From positions 1-64,000 of the forward strand of contig NZ_SSMQ01000066.1 in the NCBI RefSeq assembly GCF_005144585.1: a DNA stretch of 64,000 bases, given 5' to 3'. Source of the DNA: Polyangium fumosum. GTDB lineage: Bacteria > Myxococcota_A > Polyangia > Polyangiales > Polyangiaceae. Position 1 is the first letter of the stretch, and every line of letters starts with the position of its first letter. Below the pieces are notes generated by a model, which was not told where the DNA came from, ran no database searches, and saw only the letters and a program-made list of their open reading frames with translations. The position numbers and the translations under genes were made by a program. Shown here in pieces: positions 1 through 7,573 of the stretch.

Positions 1-597
1 GGACCCGCCGCGAGAGCGCGTCCTGCCGCATGCCGTCGGTCTTCGCCTTCTCGAGATCCGTGAGGAGCTCGGCGATGTCGGATTCGAGCGCGCTCTGCGC
101 CGCGGACTTCGCGACAGCGAGGTTGTCCGGCGCGTCGTGCATCTCGATGGTGAGCGGCTCGACGCGCAGCTCCTCGAGCGCGGGTTTGAGGCGCTTCCAC
201 GTGCCGCAGGACGGCGGCGGAAGCAGGTAGAGCCCGCCGCGGTTGCGGATGGGAACGCCCGAGAGGGCCTTCACCATGGCGACGAGGACATTCGAGATGT
301 CCCGCGTCTCGCAATGCGTGACGAGGTGGTTCGCATGCGCGGCGATGTTCTCGGCGTGCGCGAGGGCCGCTTCGAGTCCGGCTTGACCTCGCCGGCGGCG
401 CGGGAGAGCGCCGTGGCGGGATCCATGTTCACGATGAGATGCTCGAACTTCTCGGGCTCAAGGAGCTTCCGAGCATCCTCGCGGGAGACATTGATGCGCT
501 CCGTGTTCCATCCGACGATGTCGCCGATATGGCGACCTCCGGCGGCGGCAACACGGCGCTGGGACCGGGAGAGGGTCGAAGCAGCGCTGCTGGTCAT
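1..597 (-). pseudogene. Frameshifted hypothetical gene, 3' end outside window
   Basis: Two open reading segments on the minus strand together look like one protein. The first begins at an ATG at 595-597 and reads sensibly to about 375-395 (it contains REDARKLLEPEKFEHLIVN), then turns into low-quality Arg/Ser-rich sequence ending in a TGA at 271-273. In the neighbouring frame, good coding sequence resumes from about 390 and stays open to base 1; it contains LAHAENIAAHANHLVTHCE, GGLYLLPPP and DLEKAKTDGM. The shift equals one missing base. No slippery heptamer is visible, so a mutation or sequencing error is likelier than programmed frameshifting. I do not recognise the family. The neighbouring minus-strand genes suggest it belongs to a mobile-element remnant. 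Confidence 0.55.
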
Positions 598-697
598 GGG
601 ATTGTCCGGAGAGAGGACGCAATGCCTTTGCAGCATGCCGTCCGAAGAGAGGGCACCGCAGACGTGGTTCGTCGCGGTGATACGTTGTCGCCAGGCG

Positions 698-1375
698 CTA
701 CGTGAAGAGCGTCATGTTCACGACTTCATCGCCCAGCGAGACCGGACGCCGCGGTGGCCGCTGCGCCCGGTGCACGCTCGGCCGCTGTACGGGCGGCGTG
801 AGATACACGTGCAGCCCGAACCCGATGTCGCGCGCGGGCACGTGCTGTGAGAGAAAGTTCAGGCCGCCCCGCCCGTTCTTCCAGCGGAAGTGGAGCCCCT
901 CGGCATCGACCCAGGCGGTAAGGTCATCGTGTGGGGATAGCGCCTCGCCCGCGCTCCAAAGCGTATGACGCAGCATGCGGACCTCGAAGGCACGTCCGCC
1001 GTGGAACGCGATGAATCTGCGCCCGACATCCGCGAGAATGGCACCGAAGAGAATGCTCGGGTCGAGATGCGCCCGCCCCTCGTGCCACACGGCGGTGCGA
1101 GCGAGATGCTCGGCGGCGGAGCCGGCGATCTGGGCCGCCCGCTCCGCGCGCCTGGCTTCCTGCGCTTCTGCTCGCCGGTGAAGCAGGGCCTCGAGCATCG
1201 GCACCACTTCTCGGTCGGGTTTGCCGACGAGCTGCTCGAGAGCCTCGCGCTCGACCCCGAGGAGAACGGCGACGTGCTCGGACGTCTCCTCGAGATATCG
1301 GCTGAGGCTCTTCGTATTGGGCTCCTCGATCCGAAGCGCGCACCGCAGCTCTTCGAGGCTGCTACGCCGCGGCAT
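698..1375 (-). CDS. Hypothetical protein (225 aa)
   Basis: Unrecognised protein of 225 residues. The N-terminal 60 residues (MPRRSSLEELRCALRIEEP, then YLEETSEHVAVLLGVEREALEQLV) read like a small helical, possibly helix-turn-helix-type region. A basic, Ala/Arg/Glu-rich helix follows, then a mixed C-terminal half (RFIAFHGGRAFEVRMLRHTLWSAGE is split around residues 125-150) with no catalytic motif I can name. There are no signal peptide or membrane segments. The ATG lies inside the 3' end of the upstream gene, overlapping by 14 bases, so the two are probably translated together. It sits in a run of co-directional accessory genes that ends with the RadC-like gene. Confidence 0.7.
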   Translation of the reverse strand: MPRRSSLEELRCALRIEEPNTKSLSRYLEETSEHVAVLLGVEREALEQLVGKPDREVVPMLEALLHRRAEAQEARRAERAAQIAGSAAEHLARTAVWHEGRAHLDPSILFGAILADVGRRFIAFHGGRAFEVRMLRHTLWSAGEALSPHDDLTAWVDAEGLHFRWKNGRGGLNFLSQHVPARDIGFGLHVYLTPPVQRPSVHRAQRPPRRPVSLGDEVVNMTLFT

Positions 1376-1649
1376 GGAGCGGCTCGTGCGGCTCCGGCAG
1401 CACGGGCTCCGGCCGATCGAAGTCCGGCGACGGCCCCGGCGCCTGGTCAGGCGCCCGCTTTCCCTGCGTCGCGAGGGTCTTGAAGAGCTCCATGTCGGGC
1501 GTGTTGTTCTTCGCCGCCCGAGCGATTCGCCGGGCGACGGTGTACGGGTTCATGGAACGCGGCACGCGCAGCTCCGTGATGCCGAGCGAGAGGAACATGC
1601 GCCGCTCGGCGAGGGTGGAGTAGCGAAGCGTGCGGCCATTGACGCGCAT
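1362..1649 (-). CDS. Small hypothetical protein (95 aa)
   Basis: Small protein starting MRVNGRTLRYSTLAERR. I chose the ATG at 1647-1649 over one 14 codons upstream because a GGAAAGGAAA purine tract lies just before it. The first 50 residues are compact and charged (LSLGITELRVPRSMNPYTVA); the last 45 are proline-rich and probably disordered. No known domain is recognised. The stop overlaps the start of the next gene downstream (14 bases), implying translational coupling. Function unknown; the context is the accessory operon 1-3073. Confidence 0.6.
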   Translation of the reverse strand: MRVNGRTLRYSTLAERRMFLSLGITELRVPRSMNPYTVARRIARAAKNNTPDMELFKTLATQGKRAPDQAPGPSPDFDRPEPVLPEPHEPLHAAA

Positions 1650-1739
1650 GGAAATTTCCTTTCCGGAAAACAGAAGGGCGCCCCGGAGCACGTCATTACG
1701 TACCAGCGGGACGCCCTGGTCGACGGACGATGAACGTTT

Positions 1740-2105
1740 TCAGCGATCCCACAACCTGCTGGGCCTCCAGGCCGGCGGCGTTTCCTCTTCGTCTTCGTCG
1801 AAGAGGTGGCGCTGATGGGGAGGCGGGTACTGGTTGGGGTATTGGGGCGGACCGTACCGAGGCATCGGCCGCGTCGGCGCATGCCGGAATGCCAGCATCG
1901 CCACGGGCCTGTTTCGCTCGACGAACACGACACCGGTGAACATGGCCCCGTCCTCGCTGACGAGCTCGACGCCCGGAGGCGGACGTGCCGCCTCCCGGAG
2001 CCATTCGAGCGTGTCGTCGGCGACGGGGCCGATGTCCTTGAGGCGGCGCCGCAGCTCATCGAACAGCGCCTCGCCGAGGATGTCCGCTACGAGTTGGAGG
2101 GCCAG
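1740..2105 (-). CDS. Hypothetical protein with non-canonical start (up to 121 aa)
   Basis: The frame is clearly coding from 2105 to 1740: an amphipathic N-terminal part (LVADILGEALFDELRRRL, then DTLEWLREAARPP), a short beta-like part (VELVSEDGAMFTGVVFVERN) and an acidic/proline-rich tail. The only ATG in frame (1941-1943) would discard the first 54 residues. No ATG, GTG or TTG exists between it and the preceding in-frame stop. A CTG at 2103-2105, with GAGG a few bases upstream and overlapping the previous gene by 19 bases, is the best candidate start. Alternatives are the shorter protein from 1943 or a frameshift joining it to the gene at 2087-2254. Function unknown. Confidence 0.5.
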   Translation of the reverse strand: MALQLVADILGEALFDELRRRLKDIGPVADDTLEWLREAARPPPGVELVSEDGAMFTGVVFVERNRPVAMLAFRHAPTRPMPRYGPPQYPNQYPPPHQRHLFDEDEEETPPAWRPSRLWDR

Positions 2106-2254
2106 ATGGCCTCGGTCATGATCGCGAGCACGACGCCGGCCACGAGGGCGGCGGCGCCCTTTTTCGTCGAGTCATTGGCCATGACGCGCTTGAGGAAAGG
2201 CGTCGAGAGGTCCTGGGCGGGTTGGGCGTTGTTGTTCTGGGCGTTGTTGGCCAT
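2087..2254 (-). CDS. Small membrane protein (55 aa)
   Basis: A 55-residue protein. It has an Asn/Gln-rich head (MANNAQNNNAQPAQD), a charged linker and one hydrophobic segment (GAAALVAGVVLAIMTEAIW), ending in TAG at 2087-2089. A GGAAA purine tract lies six bases before the ATG. The shape is that of a single-span inner-membrane peptide; no family is recognised. It is followed with overlap by the gene at 1740-2105 and preceded ten bases upstream by another tiny hydrophobic gene. This small-membrane-protein pair beside a RadC gene may belong to a mobile element. Confidence 0.5.
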   Translation of the reverse strand: MANNAQNNNAQPAQDLSTPFLKRVMANDSTKKGAAALVAGVVLAIMTEAIWPSNS

Positions 2255-2264
2255 TTCGGGTTTC

Positions 2265-2381
2265 CTATCCGGTGATGATGGAGATGACCTGGGCGACCAT
2301 CGTGAGGACGACAGCCCCGATATGCATCGCCTTGCTGACCAGCTTGGGATCGCGAAGGAGGCTCAAGAACCGGGACATCAT
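2265..2381 (-). CDS. Tiny hydrophobic protein (38 aa)
   Basis: A 38-residue reading frame beginning MMSRFLSLLRDPKLVSKAM and ending in a hydrophobic helix (IGAVVLTMVAQVISIITG). The start at 2379-2381 is preceded by a GGAG about five bases upstream, which favours it over the in-frame ATG at 2456 that would overlap radC. One membrane span is predicted. Function unknown. It lies between the RadC-like gene and another small membrane protein on the same strand, probably one transcript. Confidence 0.45.
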   Translation of the reverse strand: MMSRFLSLLRDPKLVSKAMHIGAVVLTMVAQVISIITG

Positions 2382-2428
2382 AATGACTCCAGTGGAGCCT
2401 CCCGGATTGTTATGCCGGGTCTCGTCGA

Positions 2429-3073
2429 TTATTTCTGCGCAGATTCGGTTGCCCACTGGTTCGCCACGAACGAACTGAAACGGCCCGACGCTGTGACGAT
2501 CACGTGGTCGACGAACAGGAGGCCGACTTGGTCTCCAGCTTCCTTGACGCGCAGGGTGAGCTCGATGTCCTCGGCCGAGGGATCGGGATTGCCGCTGGGG
2601 TGGTTGTGAATAAGCGCGAACCCCGAAGCGGCGAGCTCGAGGCCAGCACGCAGGATGTCGGATGTGCGAACGGCGAGTGCGTGGAGGCCGCCTCGGGCGA
2701 TCATCCGTGCCCCACGGAAGTGGCTCTGTCCGCTGAGCGCGAGGAGGTGCATCTCCTCGTGGACGAGGTGCCCGAGCCGGGGTTGAGCCCAGGTGACGAC
2801 GTCGAGGCAGGACGCGATCGAGGTGACGTCTGCGGCTTCGACGAACCGGCGGTGGCCGAGCTGCAGGGCGGCGAGGATGCGGGTGGCTTCTTCGTGGGTG
2901 AGGGCGAAGCGCTCGGTGAGGGCCAGGGGGGAGAGGCGGGCGAGGGAGGCAAGGTTGCCGAGCGATTCGAGGAGATGGGCTGCGACGCCGGGGCGTCCGA
3001 GCAGGAGGTCGATCAGGGATGCGGTGGAGAGCTGTTGGATGTCGGTAGGCGGAGTTTCGAGCGGATCTGCCAC
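2429..3073 (-). CDS. RadC-like JAB/MPN-domain protein
   Basis: RadC-family protein of 214 residues. The C-terminal half carries the JAMM/MPN zinc-binding signature, seen as HNHPSGNPDPSAED, preceded by the usual hydrophobic strand and followed by VGLLFVDHVIV. The N-terminal half is a short helix-hairpin-helix-like region. The start is a GTG at 3071-3073 with AAAGGAGG nine bases upstream. RadC-like proteins are common on genomic islands and phage-like elements. Despite the name, a DNA-repair role is not well supported, and the biochemical function of this family remains unclear. It is first of the run of accessory genes reading toward the left edge. Confidence 0.85.
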   Translation of the reverse strand: MADPLETPPTDIQQLSTASLIDLLLGRPGVAAHLLESLGNLASLARLSPLALTERFALTHEEATRILAALQLGHRRFVEAADVTSIASCLDVVTWAQPRLGHLVHEEMHLLALSGQSHFRGARMIARGGLHALAVRTSDILRAGLELAASGFALIHNHPSGNPDPSAEDIELTLRVKEAGDQVGLLFVDHVIVTASGRFSSFVANQWATESAQK

Positions 3074-3261
3074 AGCTTCGGGCCTCCTTTCTTTGGGCCG
3101 TGGCTTTTATCCCTCTGTGACCTTATCCATTTGCGGTTGGGAACCGTGTTCTGCCACCTCGGAACGGGACCAACCTAACCGGTGGGTTCCCCACGACACG
3201 CGCGACGAGGTCGTGGACTCCGTCCCACAGTACAACGCCTCCTTCAAGGCGACGTCGCACT
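3074..3261. other. Intergenic spacer between RadC operon and mbtH
   Basis: A 188-base gap between the 3' end of the MbtH gene and the RadC-like gene, both on the minus strand. It must hold the RadC operon promoter and any terminator of the biosynthetic operon. I see an AAAGGAGG ribosome-binding site at its left edge and a weak GGATAAAAG -10-like box, but no clear terminator hairpin. A 48-codon frame (3123-3269) overlapping the mbtH stop is probably chance. Confidence 0.3.
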
Positions 3262-3480
3262 TCATCCATCCTGCGCCTTTTGCGCTTCCGCCATCTTTTC
3301 ACGCAGGCTTCGCGGGCGCATATCGGTCCAGACCTCTTCGATGTAGGCGAGGCATTCTTGCTTCGACCCCAGCTTCCCCGCATCTCTCCAGCCCGCTGGG
3401 ATCTCTCGGAGGGCGGGCCAGATGGAATATTGCTCTTCGTGATTCACAACAACCAGGTACTCCGAGCTGTCTTCGGACAT
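3262..3480 (-). CDS. mbtH: MbtH-like NRPS accessory protein
   Basis: A 72-residue MbtH-family protein. It shows the family signature: an N-terminal VVVNHEEQYSIWP stretch, then IPAGWRDAGK, then CLAYIEEVWTDMRP with the conserved tryptophans and SL. MbtH proteins bind the adenylation domains of NRPSs and are often needed for their solubility and activity. A GGAG lies five bases before the ATG. It is the last gene of the minus-strand operon 6145-3262, divergent from the NRPS core, and presumably serves the adenylation domains of both megasynthases. Confidence 0.95.
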   Translation of the reverse strand: MSEDSSEYLVVVNHEEQYSIWPALREIPAGWRDAGKLGSKQECLAYIEEVWTDMRPRSLREKMAEAQKAQDG

Positions 3481-3508
3481 CGAACGCTCCTATGATGTTA
3501 CGTTTCAG

Positions 3509-4249
3509 TTACCTACCACTCACGAGGACGCTGCATATCAGTTCCAGCACCGAAGCTTCCTCGGTGCGGATGAACATGTGCCCTCCTGAAAAAAGATGGC
3601 ATGCGTACGCACTCCGTGTGTGGTCACGCCAGCCCTCAAGAACGGACGCGGGCACGAGCGTGTCGTCGCGAGCGCCCATGATGGTCACGGGGATGTCGAG
3701 TGGGGCCTCGGGCATGGGTCGCCAGGCGTCCACGAGCGCGAGATCCGCGCGCAGGGCCGGCAGCACGAGCTGCATGTATTCCGCGTTGTCCAGAACCCCT
3801 TCAGGCGTCCCACCCATGCTGCGCATCCATGCGATCAAGTCCGTGTCGGATAATCGCCGGGGAGGGGGGGAGTCGCTCTCAGGCGGCGGTGGCTCGCAGC
3901 CTGAGAGGATGAGATGCACCGGAGCGGCGTCACCGTGGCGACGTAGCCACCGGCAAAACTCGAACGCAAGTACTGCTCCCATGCTGTGTCCAAAGAACAC
4001 GAACGGGACGCCCTGATACGGCAAGAATGCGCCCCGCAGCGCCTGGAGCAGAGGCTCCAGCCGATCCACCGCAGGCTCCCGAAGCCGTGGCCCGCGGCCC
4101 GGTAACTGCAGAGCGACGACCTCCACGTCCGGCGGTACTCGGCTCGCCCACCCGCGGTACACGTTCGCGCCCGCTACCGCGTAAGGAAAGCAGAACAATC
4201 GTATCCGGGGCGCCACCCGCGGGTGCGCGGCCCAGAACCAGGAGGTCAT
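3509..4249 (-). CDS. Type II thioesterase
   Basis: An alpha/beta-hydrolase of 246 residues with the type II thioesterase layout: an N-terminal LFCFPYAVAGANVYRGWA, the nucleophile elbow GHSMGAV, the Asp region GARDD and the catalytic His in SGGHMFI. Such enzymes remove misprimed acyl groups from carrier-domain phosphopantetheines and help keep NRPS/PKS lines running. It is stand-alone, downstream of the JmjC gene and 28 bases upstream of mbtH. Since neither megasynthase ends in a thioesterase domain, a role in product release cannot be excluded, though editing is the usual function. Confidence 0.92.
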   Translation of the reverse strand: MTSWFWAAHPRVAPRIRLFCFPYAVAGANVYRGWASRVPPDVEVVALQLPGRGPRLREPAVDRLEPLLQALRGAFLPYQGVPFVFFGHSMGAVLAFEFCRWLRRHGDAAPVHLILSGCEPPPPESDSPPPRRLSDTDLIAWMRSMGGTPEGVLDNAEYMQLVLPALRADLALVDAWRPMPEAPLDIPVTIMGARDDTLVPASVLEGWRDHTRSAYACHLFSGGHMFIRTEEASVLELICSVLVSGR

Positions 4250-4274
4250 CGCCCGTGTTCCCGTCGGTCCTCGC

Positions 4275-5261
4275 TCATCGACCCTCAGGAGGCGGATTGA
4301 GTGTCGGCTGTGCGGCCTTGATGGACTGGATCATTTCCTGCTGCACCTGCTCCCGCACGGCGCTCCCTAGCAGTTCCTCTGCATTCGCCTGCTCGAGCCA
4401 GGAGCCGAGCTCGCGTAGCTTCGCGCCGAGCTCGCGCATCAGATCGGCTGACGGCCCTGTGCCTTTCCAGGCCCTGGCCACCGGGCTGCGCCACGGCAGC
4501 TCGTGCATCAGCGGCGTATGCTTAAGGATGAATTGCAACACGTCCGACCAGATGGGCACTTGTGCTTGCACGACCCAGTGCAGCGAATCCTCGACGGTGT
4601 CGGTTTCGTGCCAATAACCGCGAGGAAGGAACATCACCGAGCCCGGCTGCATATCGACTGTGAGCGCATCCTCAGGGATATCTTGGGGGAGCGGGCCCTG
4701 AATTTGCTTGCGCAGGGTTGCGTTCGGCTCGCTGCCGACAAAGTAATTGTCCGAGGGGTAAGCCACGTGCTTGTTCGGTGCGATGCGCCAGCGCTTGTGG
4801 CCGCGCACCTGCACCATGAAGTTCTCCTGTGCATCGAAATGCGCGCGCGAGCCCGCCCCCGGCCGCGAAGCGAAAGCGGTCATGACGACCCCCCCAGGCG
4901 GAAGGTTCAGCTCCTCGGCCAGCGCCACTTTCCAGGCGTTGAACGCTGGCGAATCCACGTCGTAGACGTACAGCGTAAAACCAATTTGGTAGAGATGGTA
5001 TGCCTCCTCAATGGAGGGGTTTTCCACGCTGAAGAATTGGGTGGACGAGCGATAATCTACGCGACGGTAGGTGTGGCCGTGCTCGAGCAGCGCCCGCACA
5101 TCCTCGGCGGCGGAGATGTCTGCAAAGCCGGTCAGTCGCTCGATCGGACCGTGGACCACCACGTGCCGGTCGGGCCAGCATTGATCGAGAAACGTGCGGG
5201 GATCATCGATCTGCAGCAGGGTACGCAGGCCAGGTGAGAACGTGCTTGTCATGATGGTCAC
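4275..5261 (-). CDS. JmjC/cupin-type Fe(II)/2-oxoglutarate oxygenase
   Basis: A protein of 328 residues of the JmjC/cupin_4 group (relatives of bacterial YcfD/RoxA). The predicted iron triad is H141, D143 (in AHFDAQENFMVQV) and H218 (in PRGYWHET), counted from the GTG at 5259-5261. The N-terminal part (FLDQCWPDRHVVVHGP) is typical of the family, and the C-terminal 70 residues are helical. The GTG overlaps the upstream stop; an ATG four codons on (5250-5252) is an equally good start. Known relatives hydroxylate ribosomal protein residues, but in this locus a carrier-bound amino acid or the peptide itself is a more likely substrate (inference). It is coupled to the hydroxylase at 5261-6145. Confidence 0.85.
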   Translation of the reverse strand: MTIMTSTFSPGLRTLLQIDDPRTFLDQCWPDRHVVVHGPIERLTGFADISAAEDVRALLEHGHTYRRVDYRSSTQFFSVENPSIEEAYHLYQIGFTLYVYDVDSPAFNAWKVALAEELNLPPGGVVMTAFASRPGAGSRAHFDAQENFMVQVRGHKRWRIAPNKHVAYPSDNYFVGSEPNATLRKQIQGPLPQDIPEDALTVDMQPGSVMFLPRGYWHETDTVEDSLHWVVQAQVPIWSDVLQFILKHTPLMHELPWRSPVARAWKGTGPSADLMRELGAKLRELGSWLEQANAEELLGSAVREQVQQEMIQSIKAAQPTLNPPPEGR

Positions 5262-6145
5262 TAGGTGGCAAGGGTGGCGCGCGCGGTTCCGTCGGCGCCA
5301 GGCAGACCCCAGCCGTCGCCGATCAAGCGGGAAAGGAACGTGATGGCATCAATTTCCTGGGGCGTGAGCTCCGGGTGCCACACGTCCAGCAGAAGGCAGG
5401 TACGAGTCCGGTCGCTATGGTTCCAGGCCTCGTGGAGAAAGGTGTCGTCGAACATGAGGCACTGGCCCTCCTGCCAGGTGCGCGTTTCTATGCCTACCTT
5501 GATGCCGCAATCAGGTGGGATGTCGAGGCCCAGGTGCACGGTGAGCTTGAGGTTGCTGTCGTCGTGATGCGGAGGCAGCGAGACGCCCGGTCGGAGCGTG
5601 GAGAAGAAGGCCTCGCCGGTGGAGGTCAGGTAGGGCTCGATTTCCTCGAGTACGGCGTAGGTGGCCGGACAGAACTCCCGCGTGGCCTCGATCATCTGGC
5701 CGTCGTGGCGCAGCGTAAACGAGGCCCATGCGTCCTGCTGCAGCGGGTGGAACTTGGCCAGTGCATACTCGCCGTCGATGTAGGGCGCCCAGGGCTCGGA
5801 GCGGCCCTGGAGCGCCTTCAGTTCATGGCGTATAGAAGGAAAGGCCTCCTCCAGCGCTCTCGTGAGCCGCCCGGTCTTCTCGTAGGAGGCCGGGGCGTAC
5901 CAGGCCTTTGATGGCAGGCCAGGAAAGAAGATGAACGAGGGGCGTTGCAAGGGGTGGCCATAGGTCGGTTCTTTAAGGCCGACGGCGATCTCGCAGCATT
6001 CCACGACGCGCGCCATCGCTTGCTCACCGTGACGGGCCAGAAGTTCCTCGAGTGCCTTCTGCACGCCCTCTCGCACCTCGGCAGCGGTGAGCCGTTGCTG
6101 CCGCTGCACGTCCAAAGCCTTTTTCGAAGGAGTGTGTTGGTTCAT
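5261..6145 (-). CDS. Aspartyl/asparaginyl beta-hydroxylase-like oxygenase
   Basis: A 294-residue protein with the Asp/Asn hydroxylase fold (Asp_Arg_Hydrox type). The hallmark is SLPPHHDDSNLKLTVHLG (H193, H194 and D195 from the chosen start), followed by a second histidine region CLMFDDTFLHEAWNHSDRTR that should hold the distal iron ligand and the 2-oxoglutarate-binding Arg. I chose the ATG at 6143-6145 (MNQHTPSKK) because an AGAGGA lies upstream; an upstream in-frame ATG would run into the divergent promoter. It heads the minus-strand operon with JmjC, thioesterase and mbtH. A second copy of this family lies at 31238-32101, also placed ahead of a JmjC gene. Confidence 0.88.
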   Translation of the reverse strand: MNQHTPSKKALDVQRQQRLTAAEVREGVQKALEELLARHGEQAMARVVECCEIAVGLKEPTYGHPLQRPSFIFFPGLPSKAWYAPASYEKTGRLTRALEEAFPSIRHELKALQGRSEPWAPYIDGEYALAKFHPLQQDAWASFTLRHDGQMIEATREFCPATYAVLEEIEPYLTSTGEAFFSTLRPGVSLPPHHDDSNLKLTVHLGLDIPPDCGIKVGIETRTWQEGQCLMFDDTFLHEAWNHSDRTRTCLLLDVWHPELTPQEIDAITFLSRLIGDGWGLPGADGTARATLAT

Positions 6146-6223
6146 AGGACTGCTGGTCCTCTTACTACACCAACGCACTTTTGTCACTTGCACCTGGAAA
6201 GGATGTGCTAGTAGGCTCGAAGC
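6146..6223. promoter_or_regulatory. Divergent promoter region of the biosynthetic core
   Basis: The 78-base gap between the divergent hydroxylase and the first plus-strand gene. It must contain promoters for both directions. I see an AGGAC-TGCTG-GTCCT hairpin or operator next to the hydroxylase start (6146-6160), and a TACACC half-site (6166-6171) that matches inverted repeats seen elsewhere in the locus. A TTGTCA hexamer followed about 18 bases later by TGCTAG is a weak plus-strand sigma-70-like pair. Confidence 0.4.
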
Positions 6224-6499
6224 ATGCCTACACTCGAACTCTACGGCTACTCCTCAGAGGAAGCCGAGCGCACGGTGGCCATGGCACGTGCTTTGCTTCT
6301 CGATCTTCCGTTTCGTAACGATATCGTCTTTGTGCTGCAAGGCCCCACACAGGTTGTTGCCTGGGATGGGTCGCATCGACCGTTTGTGAGAATTCTTACT
6401 CGTAGTCGAGAGCGTGCCGATATGATCAAGGCGCGATTGACGCGGGAATGTGATCTCGAAGTGGTATTCATCGATTTCATCCCTCGCACCACGAATTAA
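6224..6499 (+). CDS. Small protein of unknown function (91 aa)
   Basis: A 91-residue soluble protein starting MPTLELYGYSSEEAERTV. It has an alpha/beta pattern: a strand, a helix, the strand DIVFVLQGPTQVVAW, a helix rich in Arg (VRILTRSRERADMIKARL) and a final strand (LEVVFIDFIP). No catalytic motif, membrane span or signal is visible, and I do not recognise the family. It is the first gene of the plus-strand core operon, 39 bases ahead of the methyltransferase, so it may be a small accessory, binding or isomerising protein for the pathway. Confidence 0.65.
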   Translation: MPTLELYGYSSEEAERTVAMARALLLDLPFRNDIVFVLQGPTQVVAWDGSHRPFVRILTRSRERADMIKARLTRECDLEVVFIDFIPRTTN

Positions 6500-6538
6500 A
6501 CTCAACGCTACCTGTCATCTGGGGATGGAGCCCCATCC

Positions 6539-7573
6539 ATGCTGCGCGTCGATTCCCTTGAACCTCGTCTCATCGAGGCCCTGCAGCCCATCCGTGGGTT
6601 TGCTTTCGCCACCACGTTGTACCATTTCTTCGAGACTGGCCTCTTCGATTGCCTCCGCGACTCCGAGCTCGCTCTGGGCGAGCTGGCCGAGCGACACGGG
6701 ATGGATCCCGCGCGGCTGGAGGCGCTTCTCTCGTTTCTGCAGAACGAGGGCATACTGAAGCAACACGAAGGCCGCTACGGATTGACCGCGCGGGGGCTGG
6801 GCCTCGAGGATTTCCGTGGCTGGTACACCATGCTCGTAGGTGGCTACGGGCAGACGTTTCTCCAAATGGGCGAGCGGTTGCAGCGAGGAAGCCCGCCGGC
6901 CACGCGGGATGCCGCACGGGTGGGCGTGGGGAGCTGCGCCATCAGCTATTTCGACGCTATCCCGCTCACGCGCTCGCTCATGGCTCGGATCCCGGGCAAT
7001 CCGAACCGCCTCTTGGATCTCGGATGCGGAAATGCGCTCTACCTGGCGGAGTTCTGCACAGCGCTGCCGCAGGTCGAGGCGTGGGGCGTGGAGCCAGACC
7101 CCGAGGGCTACCAGGCCGCCGTCCGCGTGGTACGCAGTCGCGGGCTGGAGTCGCGCATCCGGCTCACCTGCAGCACCGCGCTGGACTTCTTCCGCGTCGT
7201 TGACACAACGTACCGGCCCGATTTCATTGTACTGGGCTTCGTGCTGCATGAACTGCTCGGCCAGGGTGGCGAAGCGGCAGTGCTCGAGTTGCTGAGGGGC
7301 GCCACCGAGCGCTTCCAGGGCGTGCACCTGATCGTCATCGAGGTCGACCAGCAGATGAATAACCCGCGCGTCATGCGGCACGGGCTGGCCATGGCCTACT
7401 ACAATGCCTACTACCTGCTGCATCCCTTCACCCAGCAGCGGCTGGAGACACGGGCGTTCTGGGACGATCTGTTCGCGCGCGCCGGGCTGGAAGTCCTGGC
7501 ACGCCAGGATGTGGACCCAAGCGTGGACTCGACAGGGCTGGAGGTCGGGTATCTACTGCGCAAGAAATCGTGA
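6539..7573 (+). CDS. SAM-dependent methyltransferase, 2-ketoarginine methyltransferase-like
   Basis: A 344-residue methyltransferase. Residues about 10-90 form a winged-helix dimerisation domain (FAFATTLYHFFETGLFDCL, then LAERHGMDPARLEALLSFL). Residues about 150-340 form a Rossmann domain with motif I RLLDLGCGNALYLAEF and the acidic loop GVEPDPEGY. The overall look resembles enzymes that C-methylate 2-oxo acids, such as the 2-ketoarginine methyltransferase of beta-methylarginine biosynthesis (MrsA). That assignment is inference, supported by the aminotransferase immediately downstream with overlapping stop/start. An ordinary O-methyltransferase is the alternative. GGAG lies eight bases before the ATG. 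Confidence 0.8.
   Translation: MLRVDSLEPRLIEALQPIRGFAFATTLYHFFETGLFDCLRDSELALGELAERHGMDPARLEALLSFLQNEGILKQHEGRYGLTARGLGLEDFRGWYTMLVGGYGQTFLQMGERLQRGSPPATRDAARVGVGSCAISYFDAIPLTRSLMARIPGNPNRLLDLGCGNALYLAEFCTALPQVEAWGVEPDPEGYQAAVRVVRSRGLESRIRLTCSTALDFFRVVDTTYRPDFIVLGFVLHELLGQGGEAAVLELLRGATERFQGVHLIVIEVDQQMNNPRVMRHGLAMAYYNAYYLLHPFTQQRLETRAFWDDLFARAGLEVLARQDVDPSVDSTGLEVGYLLRKKS

Noticed and set aside
3123..3269. A 48-codon minus-strand frame whose ATG overlaps the mbtH stop
   Set aside because: No family resemblance, mixed codon use, no ribosome-binding site of its own, and it covers the spot where the RadC operon promoter must be. Treated as chance.
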